This document shows positions 1-5,682 of a stretch of DNA of 5,720 nucleotides, piece by piece. The notes under the pieces are model-generated. The model saw nothing but the letters and a program-made list of their open reading frames with translations. It was not told the origin of the DNA and ran no database searches. Position 1 is the stretch's first letter, and each line of letters opens with the position of its first letter. The stretch lies in assembly GCA_017407375.1 (NCBI GenBank), contig JAFQWT010000113.1, positions 1 to 5,720 of the forward strand. The letters run 5' to 3'. Origin of the DNA: Clostridia bacterium (GTDB lineage: Bacteria; Bacillota; Clostridia; Oscillospirales; CAG-272). Both the position numbers and the translations under genes were made by a program.

Positions 1-81
1 TCCGTCGCGAGGTTCGAAACCGCCTACGGTACCGTATGTTATCCTCATGGTAGAGTTTGCGTCAGGATACTGTACGATGCC
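1..81 (-). CDS. S46-family dipeptidyl-peptidase fragment, partial at both ends (probable chimeric join)
   Basis: Reading the minus strand from 81 down to 1 gives 27 open codons, running off the window edge. The peptide includes YPDANSTMRITYGTVGGFEP followed by RDG. This resembles the conserved C-terminal-half segment of S46 serine peptidases (DPP7/DPP11 type, usually about 700 residues), periplasmic enzymes that remove dipeptides and are best known from Bacteroidetes. A TGA lies directly upstream in this frame, inside the argG reading, so there is no start codon and no N-terminal part. The codons (AGG, ATA, TCT, ACA, GTA) differ from the GC-ending codons favoured by the neighbouring genes. 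The family call comes from memory of the motif and covers only 27 residues. The fragment most likely belongs to another genome joined here by misassembly, or less likely by recombination. Confidence 0.6.
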
Positions 82-1033
82 TCAGCTCCGCAAAGGTGAT
101 CGAGAGCTTCTGCTTCTCGTGAAGGGTCATCTTGTCAAGGCAGATGCTCTCCAGAACGCTGTGCGCCTTGTAGAGGATCGCTCCGCCGGGGGTCTCGTAC
201 ACGCCGCGGCACTTCATGCCGACAAGGCGGTTTTCCACGATGTCAAGAAGGCCGATGCCGTTCTTGCCGCCGAGCTCATTGAGCGCAAGAATGATCTCCT
301 TGGCGGTCATTTTCTTACCGTCAAGGGCGACGGGCACGCCCGCCTCAAAATCCAGCTCCACGTACGTGGGGGTGTCGGGCGCCTGCAGGGGGGAAACGCC
401 CATCTCAAGGAAGCCGGGCTTCTCGTACTGCGGCTCATTGCCCGTGTCCTCAAGGTCGAGGCCCTCGTGCGAGAGGTGCCAGAGGTTCTTGTCCTTCGAA
501 TAGTTGGTCTCGCGGTTGATCTTCAGGGGGACGTTGTGCGCCTCAGCGTACTCGATCTCCTCCTCGCGCGACTTAATGTCCCACTCACGCCACGGGGCGA
601 TGATCGGCATGGTCGGTGCAAAGTGCTTGATGGCCAGCTCAAAGCGGACCTGGTCGTTGCCCTTGCCCGTGCAGCCGTGGCAGATGGCGTCGGCGCCCTC
701 CGCGAGGACGATCTCGACAAGCCCCTTGGCAATGCAGGGACGCGCGTGGCTCGTGCCGAGGAGATACTCCTCATAGACCGCGCCCGCCTTCATGGTGGGA
801 ATGATGTATTCGTCCACGTACTCCTCGGTAAGGTCGAGGACGTAAAGCTTCGAGGCGCCCGTCTTCAGCGCCTTCTCCTCAAGGCCCTCCAGCTCATCCG
901 CCTGGCCAACGTTGCCCGAGACCGCCACGACCTCACAGTTGTTGTAGTTCTCCTTCAGCCACGGAATGATGATCGAGGTATCGAGACCCCCCGAATAGGC
1001 GAGTACGACCTTTTTGATGTTCTCCTTGTTCAT
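62..1033 (-). CDS. argG: Argininosuccinate synthase, C-terminally truncated
   Basis: Cytoplasmic enzyme of arginine biosynthesis that joins citrulline and aspartate with ATP to give argininosuccinate, AMP and pyrophosphate. Visible family motifs are the PP-loop SGGLDTS (residues 14-20), the citrulline/ATP region LLGTSHARP (91-99), HGCTGKGNDQVRFE (119-132), SKDKNLWHLSHEG (179-191) and GIGLLDIVENRLVGMKCRG (259-277). The start is the ATG at 1033: a GGAGG at 1040-1044 sits 6 nt upstream, whereas the earlier in-frame ATG at 1114 lies in the promoter. The product is 323 residues against about 400 for the family. ArgG similarity runs to FAEL (residue 317, position 83), after which RHRTVS and a TGA are out of family. 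The missing tail normally supports tetramer formation, so this copy as read would probably not be functional. The break coincides with the S46-like sequence, so the true gene is probably intact in its genome. No argH is visible. Confidence 0.95.
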   Translation of the reverse strand: MNKENIKKVVLAYSGGLDTSIIIPWLKENYNNCEVVAVSGNVGQADELEGLEEKALKTGASKLYVLDLTEEYVDEYIIPTMKAGAVYEEYLLGTSHARPCIAKGLVEIVLAEGADAICHGCTGKGNDQVRFELAIKHFAPTMPIIAPWREWDIKSREEEIEYAEAHNVPLKINRETNYSKDKNLWHLSHEGLDLEDTGNEPQYEKPGFLEMGVSPLQAPDTPTYVELDFEAGVPVALDGKKMTAKEIILALNELGGKNGIGLLDIVENRLVGMKCRGVYETPGGAILYKAHSVLESICLDKMTLHEKQKLSITFAELRHRTVS

Positions 1034-1045
1034 GGTATGCCTCCG

Positions 1046-1084
1046 TTTGAATAAATATTCTGTGTTTTTGTATTTATATGCACC
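1046..1084 (-). promoter_or_regulatory. Tandem ARG boxes (ArgR operator) of argG
   Basis: Two imperfect palindromes match the ArgR consensus TGAATWWWWATTCA. The first core, TGAATAAATATTCT (1048-1061), matches 13 of 14 positions. The second, TGTATTTATATGCA (1069-1082), matches 12 of 14. Their starts are exactly 21 bp apart, the usual spacing of paired 18-bp ARG boxes with a 3-bp gap. The second covers the predicted argG transcription start (about 1079) and the first lies between it and the ribosome binding site, a placement suited to repression. The expected regulator is hexameric ArgR/AhrC with arginine as co-repressor; its gene is not in the window. Confidence 0.8.
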
Positions 1085-1085
1085 C

Positions 1086-1114
1086 ATTTTACACCATACT
1101 TTGTAGTTTGTCAA
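1086..1114 (-). promoter_or_regulatory. SigA-type promoter of argG
   Basis: On the minus strand TTGACA (1109-1114) and TAAAAT (1086-1091) are separated by exactly 17 bp. Start of transcription is expected near 1079, giving a leader of about 45 nt, too short for a T-box or attenuator. Upstream, 1119-1157 is a run of A tracts on this strand that could act as an UP element. Confidence 0.88.
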
Positions 1115-1177
1115 GGGGTTTTTGATTTTTCTTTCAGTTTTTTCGCATTTTTATCACTTTGCACAAGGGCGGGGCGC

Positions 1178-1206
1178 TTGACAGGCGGATATTTGCGTGA
1201 TATAAT
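1178..1206 (+). promoter_or_regulatory. Perfect-consensus SigA promoter of the DUF5684-like gene
   Basis: TTGACA (1178-1183), a 17-bp spacer and TATAAT (1201-1206) match the housekeeping consensus at all 12 positions. The start of transcription should be near 1213, about 30 nt before the ATG. It is divergent from the argG promoter, with 63 bp between the two -35 elements, and this gap holds the shared T/A-rich tract. No operator is apparent, so expression is probably strong and constitutive. Confidence 0.9.
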
Positions 1207-1243
1207 GAGGACACCTCAAAAAACGACCCAAAGGAGACCTATC

Positions 1244-1657
1244 ATGGGAAGTACGATCCCTGCCGCCCCCCAGGATCCGATGCTGGATGCGGGGCACGCC
1301 GTTCTCGGCGCTATGCTCATTTACGTTTTTGCCGTCCTTTTCGTGGCCTTTGTGCTTTCGGTGCTTATCCTCATTGCCGAGTGGCGCGTCTTTTCGCGCG
1401 GCGGCTGCCCCGGCTGGGCGGTGCTGGTGCCGTTCTACAACACCTACTGCCTCTTTAAGCTCCTCTTTGGCAACGGTTGGCTGTTCCTTTTGCTTCTGGT
1501 CCCCGTGGTGAACTGGATCCTCTGCCTTGTCGGTCCCTTCCGCCTTTCGCACGTGTTTGGCGCGGGCTTCGGGTTTGGGCTTGGGCTCTTTTTCCTGCCC
1601 GCCATCTTTATGCTGATCCTCGGCTTTGGCCGCTACTGTTACTCCGGCCCGAACTGA
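1244..1657 (+). CDS. Small integral membrane protein, DUF5684-like
   Basis: A 137-residue hydrophobic protein of unknown function. The start is the ATG at 1244, with AAGGAG (1231-1236) 7 nt upstream; an in-frame TTG at 1178 is the promoter -35 element and cannot be the start. The first 17 residues are polar, followed by a long membrane helix (about 19-45), then EWRVFSRGGCPGWAVLVPFY (46-65) leading into a second hydrophobic stretch, a helix at about 78-98, and a last one at about 108-128 ending in LGFG. The pattern W-x-x-F-x-x-x-G-x-PGW-x-x-LVP-x-YN, a central P-x-x-N, and FG...GFGLGL..LP.IF...LGFG fits the DUF5684 family as I remember it. Members of that family sometimes sit near signal peptidase or secretion genes; none is seen here. 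It is transcribed alone between its own promoter and the terminator at 1669-1704. Confidence 0.82.
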   Translation: MGSTIPAAPQDPMLDAGHAVLGAMLIYVFAVLFVAFVLSVLILIAEWRVFSRGGCPGWAVLVPFYNTYCLFKLLFGNGWLFLLLLVPVVNWILCLVGPFRLSHVFGAGFGFGLGLFFLPAIFMLILGFGRYCYSGPN

Positions 1658-1668
1658 GGGGGGACCAT

Positions 1669-1704
1669 AAAAAGCGCTCCGCACTCCGCGGAGCGCTTTT
1701 TTTA
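1669..1704. terminator. Bidirectional intrinsic terminator between convergent genes
   Basis: A perfect inverted repeat pairs AAAAAGCGCTCCGC (1669-1682) with GCGGAGCGCTTTTT (1688-1701) around the 5-nt loop ACTCC. On the plus strand the GC stem is followed by an uninterrupted T run ending the DUF5684-like transcript. On the minus strand it is followed by TTTTT and begins right at the stop codon of the 631-residue ABC gene (1702-1704), so it should also end the exporter transcript. Confidence 0.9.
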
Positions 1705-3597
1705 TTCTAACTCAAAGGCGCCGGTATAGAGGCGGTAATAGACCCCGCGCTCACGAAGGAGCGCCTCGTGACTGCCGCGCTCGATGATGCGGCCGTCCGA
1801 GAGGACCATGATGACGTCGGAGTTCTTGACGGTCGAAAGGCGGTGCGCGATGACGAACACAGTGCGCCCCTCCATCAGCTTATCCATCCCGCGCTGGACG
1901 ATCGCCTCGGTGTGCGTGTCGATCGACGAGGTGGCCTCGTCAAGGATCATCACGGGCGGGTCGGCCACGGCGGCACGGGCAATGGCCAGGAGCTGGCGCT
2001 GCCCCTGCGAGAGGTTGGCGCCGTTGTTGTCAAGGGGCGTCTCGTACCCCTCGGGCAGGCGCGAGATGAAGTCATCGGCGCCCGCAAGGCGCGCCGCGGC
2101 CACGCACTCCTCATCGCTCGCATCCAGCTTGCCGTAACGGATGTTGTCCATGACCGTGCCCGTAAAGAGGTTGGTGTCCTGAAGCACGATACCGAGCGAG
2201 CGGCGCAGGTCGGACTTTTTGATCTTGTTCACGTTGATGCCGTCATAGCGGATCTTACCGTCGGCAATATCGTAAAAGCGGTTGATGAGGTTCGTGATGG
2301 TGGTCTTGCCCGCGCCCGTGGCGCCGACAAAGGCGACCTTCTGCCCCGGGGCGGCATAGACCGACACGCCGTGAAGCACGGGCTTCTCCTCGGTGTAGCC
2401 AAAGTCAACGTCGGTAAGGCGCACGTCCCCGCGAAGGAGCGTGTAGGTCACGCTGCCGTCCCCGTGGGGGTGGCGCCAGGCCCAGGTGCCCGTGCGGGTA
2501 TCGCTTTCGGTGACCGTGCCGTCCTCCCGAACGCAGGCATTGACCAGCGTGACGTAGCCGTCATCGGCCTCGGGGGCCTCGTCCATCAGGGCAAAGACGC
2601 GGGAGGCGCCCGCAAGGCCCATGACGATCGAGCTGATCTGCTGGGAGAACTGGTTGACGTTGCCCGTGAACTGCTTGGTCATATTGAGGAAGGGGACCAC
2701 GATCGAGATGCCAAAGGCCATGCCCGAGAGCGAGAGGTTCTCGACCCCCGTGGCAAGGAAGATGCCGCCGACCGTGGCAATGACCACGTAAAGGACGTTG
2801 CCGATGTTGCCGATGATCGGCCCGAGGACGTTGGCATAGCCGTGGGCGCTGGCGGCCGCCGCGCGCAGGTTCTCGTTGATGCGCTCAAAGTCCTGCTCGC
2901 TCTCCCTCTCGTGGCAGAACACCTTGATGACCTTCTGCCCGCTCATCATCTCCTGGAAGAAGCCCTCGGCCTCGCCCATGGCCTTCTGCTGGCGGACAAA
3001 GAAGCGGGCCGAGCCGCCACCCACCTTTTTGGAGACGAGGAGCATGGCAAGAACGCCGAGAAGGACGACGAGCGTCATATAGACGCTGAAGTAGAGCATC
3101 AGGATAAGGACGGTCGTGATGATGGTCAGGGACTGCACGAGCGCGGGGAGCGAGCGCGAGACCAGCTCCCGCATCGCGTCAATGTCGTTCGTATAGTAGC
3201 TCATCACGTCGCCGTGCTTGTGGGTGTCAAAGTAGCGGATCGGCAGGTCCTGCATCCCCTCAAACATACGGCAGCGCAGCTTGTGGAGGAAGCCCTGCGT
3301 GATGTACGCCATCAGCTGGTTGTAGAGCGTGATGCACACCGTGCCGACGGCGTAAAAGCAGGCCAGCGTCAAAACGACGGGCAAGATCTCACGGAAGGCG
3401 CCCTCCACGTCCCCCGTCGGCTGCCAGGCCTCAATAAGCTCAAAGACCTTCTGCATGAAGATGGCGGGGATCGAGGAGACGAGCGCGGTAAAGACGATGC
3501 AAAGGAGAGTCAGCGGGACAAGGACGGGATAGGCGCGGAAGAGGAAGCCGAGGATGCGGAGCATCAGCGACGGCTTGGCGGTGGGCTTATTCCTCAT
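1702..3597 (-). CDS. ABC exporter half-transporter, catalytically complete subunit of a heterodimer
   Basis: A 631-residue fused membrane and ATPase protein of the multidrug/lipid exporter (ABCB-like) class. The membrane domain (about 15-330) contains six predicted helices. The nucleotide-binding domain (about 391-631) shows the A-loop Tyr401, Walker A GATGAGKTT (425-433), Q-loop Gln473, signature LSQGQ (529-533), Walker B VMILDE (549-554, catalytic Glu554), D-loop SSID and switch His585. The start ATG at 3597 overlaps the upstream gene by 11 bp and has GGAGG (3606-3610) 8 nt before it; an earlier ATG at 3633 has no such support. The overlap implies translational coupling. LSQGQ deviates from LSGGQ, as expected of the subunit lending its signature to the degenerate site. 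About 48 extra residues (345-392), including a TWAWRHPHGDGSVTYT stretch, sit between membrane and ATPase domains. The substrate cannot be told from sequence. Confidence 0.93.
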   Translation of the reverse strand: MRNKPTAKPSLMLRILGFLFRAYPVLVPLTLLCIVFTALVSSIPAIFMQKVFELIEAWQPTGDVEGAFREILPVVLTLACFYAVGTVCITLYNQLMAYITQGFLHKLRCRMFEGMQDLPIRYFDTHKHGDVMSYYTNDIDAMRELVSRSLPALVQSLTIITTVLILMLYFSVYMTLVVLLGVLAMLLVSKKVGGGSARFFVRQQKAMGEAEGFFQEMMSGQKVIKVFCHERESEQDFERINENLRAAAASAHGYANVLGPIIGNIGNVLYVVIATVGGIFLATGVENLSLSGMAFGISIVVPFLNMTKQFTGNVNQFSQQISSIVMGLAGASRVFALMDEAPEADDGYVTLVNACVREDGTVTESDTRTGTWAWRHPHGDGSVTYTLLRGDVRLTDVDFGYTEEKPVLHGVSVYAAPGQKVAFVGATGAGKTTITNLINRFYDIADGKIRYDGINVNKIKKSDLRRSLGIVLQDTNLFTGTVMDNIRYGKLDASDEECVAAARLAGADDFISRLPEGYETPLDNNGANLSQGQRQLLAIARAAVADPPVMILDEATSSIDTHTEAIVQRGMDKLMEGRTVFVIAHRLSTVKNSDVIMVLSDGRIIERGSHEALLRERGVYYRLYTGAFELE

Positions 3598-5329
3598 GGT
3601 CGGCACCTCCCATCTGCTGCTCGCAAAGCTCACGGTAATGGGCCGAGGAGGAAAGAAGCTCCTCGTGCGTGCCGCACGCCGCGATCGCGCCGTTTTCCAT
3701 CAGGAGGATCCTGTCGGCATCCATGACCGAGGCCACACGCTGGGCAATGATGATCTTGGTCGTTTCGGGAATGTAGGTGCGGAGCCCTGCGCGGATGGCG
3801 GCATCGGTCCGCATATCGACGGCGCTCGTCGAGTCGTCAAGGATAAGGATCTTCGGACGGCGGAGGAGCGCCCGCGCAATGCAAAGGCGCTGCTTTTGCC
3901 CGCCCGAGACGTTGGCGCCCCCCTGCTCGATGCGGGTATCGTACCCGTCGGGAAAGGCGGAGATGAACTCGTCCGCCGCGGCAAGGCGGCAGGCCTCCTT
4001 CATTTCCTCGTCCGTGGCATCGGGGTTGCCCCAGCGGAGGTTTTCACGGATCGTTCCCGAGAAGAGCTGGTTCTTTTGCAGCACCATGGCGACCGAGGAG
4101 CGGAGGACGTCAAGATCGTAGCGGCGGACGTCACACCCGCCGACAAGGACGCGCCCCTCGGTGGCGTCGTAAAGGCGGGGGATGAGCTGGACGAGCGTCG
4201 TCTTGCCCGAGCCCGTGCCGCCGAGAATACCGACCGTCATACCGGAGGCAATGGAAAGGTCAATGCCCGAGAGGGCCTCACGCCGCGCGCTTTTCGAATA
4301 CTTGAAGGAAACGCCCGAAAGCTCGACCGAGCCGTCGGCCACCACGGTCACAGGGTCGGCGGGAGAGGTGAGGGAGGGGGTCTCGCCAAGGACCTCACCG
4401 ATGCGCTTCATCGACTCGCCCGACATGGTGAGGATGACGTAGATCATCGAGAGCATCATCAGCGACATTAAGATCTGCATGCCGTAGGTGAGCATGGCCG
4501 AGAGCTGACCGACGTCCACCGCCGTGCCGCCACTCCCGACAGCCAGGCGCGAGCCGACCAGCATCACAAAGATCATGTTGAAGTAGAGGCAGACCTGCAT
4601 GAGGGGACCGTTCAGCGCCACGATGCGCTCCGCCCTTGTGAAGTCGGCGCGGATGTCCTCGGCCGCGGCCGTGAACTTCTCCTTCTCGTATTCCTCACGC
4701 GAGAAGCCCTTGACCACGCGCATGCCGCGCACGTTCTCCTCGATCGACTCGTTGAGGCGGTCGTACTTGCGGAACACACGGCGGAAGGCGGGCATCGCAA
4801 ACCGCGCGATGAGGATAAGCCCAAAGGCAAGGAAGGGCACCACGATGACAAAGGCCGTGGCAAGGATGCCGCCCATCACGTACGCCATCACGATCGAGAA
4901 AAGGAGCATGAGGGGCGCGCGGATGGCCGTGCGGATGATGACCATGTAGGACATCTGGACGTTGGCAACGTCGGTCGTCATACGGGTGACGAGCGAGGAG
5001 GAGGAGAATTTGTCGATGTTCTCAAAGCCGTAGGTCCCGATCTTCTTGAAAATATCGGTGCGGAGGTTTTTCGCAAACCCCGCCGAGGCCCGTGCCGAGG
5101 CAAAGCCCGCCAGCCCGCCCGAGGTGAGCGATACGGCGGCCAGGGCGATAAGAACGGCCCCTGTTGAGAGGATCTCGGGGATCGCGGCCCCCGCCTTGAT
5201 GCGGTTGACAAGCCCCGCCGTGATGAAGGGGATGGCCGTTTCCACAATGGCCTCCAGCACGATGAACACCAAAGAGACGATCGTGGGGCGCTTGTATTCG
5301 CGCACACAGCCAAGTAGGCGTTTCAGCAT
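3587..5329 (-). CDS. ABC exporter half-transporter, degenerate-site subunit of a heterodimer
   Basis: A 580-residue half-transporter, first gene of the exporter operon. The six-helix membrane domain spans about 14-305 and the ATPase domain about 333-580. Motifs are A-loop Tyr344, Walker A GGTGSGKTT (370-378), Q-loop Gln418, a canonical VSGGQ signature (474-478) and Walker B ILILDD (494-499). Asp499 replaces the catalytic Glu, and Gln530 (IIIAQR) replaces the switch His. Both changes are the hallmark of the noncatalytic subunit in heterodimeric exporters such as TM287/TM288 and BmrC/BmrD, where the degenerate partner is likewise encoded first. The protein should therefore supply its signature to the active site formed with the Walker motifs of the downstream partner. 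The start ATG at 5329 has AAAGGAG (5335-5341) 5 nt upstream. Likely cargo is a drug, lipid or peptide exported through the cytoplasmic membrane; this is inference from family only. Confidence 0.93.
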   Translation of the reverse strand: MLKRLLGCVREYKRPTIVSLVFIVLEAIVETAIPFITAGLVNRIKAGAAIPEILSTGAVLIALAAVSLTSGGLAGFASARASAGFAKNLRTDIFKKIGTYGFENIDKFSSSSLVTRMTTDVANVQMSYMVIIRTAIRAPLMLLFSIVMAYVMGGILATAFVIVVPFLAFGLILIARFAMPAFRRVFRKYDRLNESIEENVRGMRVVKGFSREEYEKEKFTAAAEDIRADFTRAERIVALNGPLMQVCLYFNMIFVMLVGSRLAVGSGGTAVDVGQLSAMLTYGMQILMSLMMLSMIYVILTMSGESMKRIGEVLGETPSLTSPADPVTVVADGSVELSGVSFKYSKSARREALSGIDLSIASGMTVGILGGTGSGKTTLVQLIPRLYDATEGRVLVGGCDVRRYDLDVLRSSVAMVLQKNQLFSGTIRENLRWGNPDATDEEMKEACRLAAADEFISAFPDGYDTRIEQGGANVSGGQKQRLCIARALLRRPKILILDDSTSAVDMRTDAAIRAGLRTYIPETTKIIIAQRVASVMDADRILLMENGAIAACGTHEELLSSSAHYRELCEQQMGGADHEE

Positions 5330-5403
5330 AGCGGCTCCTTTCGTATTTAATGAAATTTATATATACCATAGTAAAAATATAGAAATATAGGGCACAGAAA
5401 CAT

Positions 5404-5432
5404 ATTATACACGGACGAAGCGGGATAATCAA
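5404..5432 (-). promoter_or_regulatory. SigA-type promoter of the ABC exporter operon
   Basis: On the minus strand TTGATT (5427-5432) and a perfect TATAAT (5404-5409) are 17 bp apart. Transcription should start near 5397, leaving a very AT-rich leader of about 68 nt (5330-5397). That leader contains a tandem 8-bp direct repeat (AAATATAG twice on the plus strand, 5375-5390) but no clear operator palindrome. No regulator gene (MarR, TetR or similar) lies next to the operon in this window. Confidence 0.82.
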
Positions 5433-5468
5433 GGGGTTTTAGAAAAATTTACATTTTTCGCCGCGCCC

Positions 5469-5499
5469 TCGCCCTCTCCGTCGGCTGCGCCGCCACCTC
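5469..5499. repeat. 31-bp direct repeat, left copy
   Basis: Identical over 31 bp to 5652-5682, with starts 183 bp apart. It is C-rich and contains a small internal palindrome, CGGC-TGC-GCCG (5482-5492). It flanks the hairpin array on the promoter side. The downstream sequence diverges from the right copy right after the repeat, and the partner half seen at 5683-5697 is absent here. Confidence 0.85.
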
Positions 5500-5522
5500 C
5501 CTCCGCCGTCCCGTCCCTCCAT

Positions 5523-5643
5523 CACCGCGCCTCGCGCGGTGTATATCATCCACCCACAGGCGGTATATCATCACGCGTCAGCGTGTATATCATCAAGGGC
5601 GCTCCGCCCTTGTATCTCATCACGCGTCAGCGTGTATCTCACC
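5523..5643. repeat. Array of short hairpins joined by a TATATCATC-type linker
   Basis: Stem-loops alternate with a 9-bp linker. Stem 1 is CACCGCGC/GCGCGGTG with loop CTC (5523-5541). Next is a decayed unit (5551-5563). Then come CACGC/GCGTG with loop GTCA (5572-5585), CAAGGGCG/CGCCCTTG with loop CTC (5594-5612) and a second CACGC/GCGTG with loop GTCA (5621-5634). Linkers are TATATCATC at 5542, 5564 and 5586, TATCTCATC at 5613 and TATCTCACC at 5635. Stem sequences differ yet pairing is kept, so structure rather than sequence seems conserved. No open reading frame is evident. It resembles the palindromic intergenic repeats of gut clostridia, but its role is unknown. Confidence 0.85.
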
Positions 5644-5651
5644 GCCACCCA

Positions 5652-5682
5652 TCGCCCTCTCCGTCGGCTGCGCCGCCACCTC
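5652..5682. repeat. 31-bp direct repeat, right copy
   Basis: Exact match to 5469-5499. Its last four bases also form the start of a second palindrome, CCTCTCCC-AAA-GGGCGAGG (5679-5697), pairing 7 of 8 positions. Together they look like a REP/BIME-like intergenic palindromic unit of which the left copy keeps only the first half. Beyond it, 5698-5720 shows nothing recognisable. Confidence 0.8.

Noticed and set aside
62..85. Programmed frameshift restoring the ArgG C-terminus
   Set aside because: None of the three minus-strand frames from 85 to 1 reads like the ArgG tail, and there is no slippery run.
47..1054. A 335-codon plus-strand open frame opposite argG
   Set aside because: argG motifs on the minus strand are unambiguous; this frame is its shadow and lacks a family resemblance.
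1034..1079. T-box, attenuator or riboswitch before argG
   Set aside because: The predicted leader is only about 45 nt, without stem-loops or a terminator, and is accounted for by the ARG boxes and ribosome binding site.
1154..1684. A minus-strand frame opposite the DUF5684-like gene
   Set aside because: It is lysine- and glutamate-rich low-complexity sequence complementary to hydrophobic codons. It has no ribosome binding site and overlaps the perfect plus-strand promoter and the terminator.
3598..3633. Earlier start (ATG at 3633) for the 631-residue ABC subunit
   Set aside because: The ATG at 3597 has a well-spaced GGAGG and the usual short overlap with the upstream gene; the extension is outside the family alignment and would place that ribosome binding site inside the gene.
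1768..3726. A 652-codon open frame on the plus strand opposite the ABC genes
   Set aside because: It is antisense to two well-supported ABC proteins, rich in D, H, R and A with no recognisable domain, and is the expected by-product of GC-ending codon bias on the other strand.
5523..5643. Possible CRISPR array
   Set aside because: The constant part is only a 9-bp linker, units are about 20-27 bp, and the variable parts are self-complementary hairpins, two of them identical. No cas gene is present.
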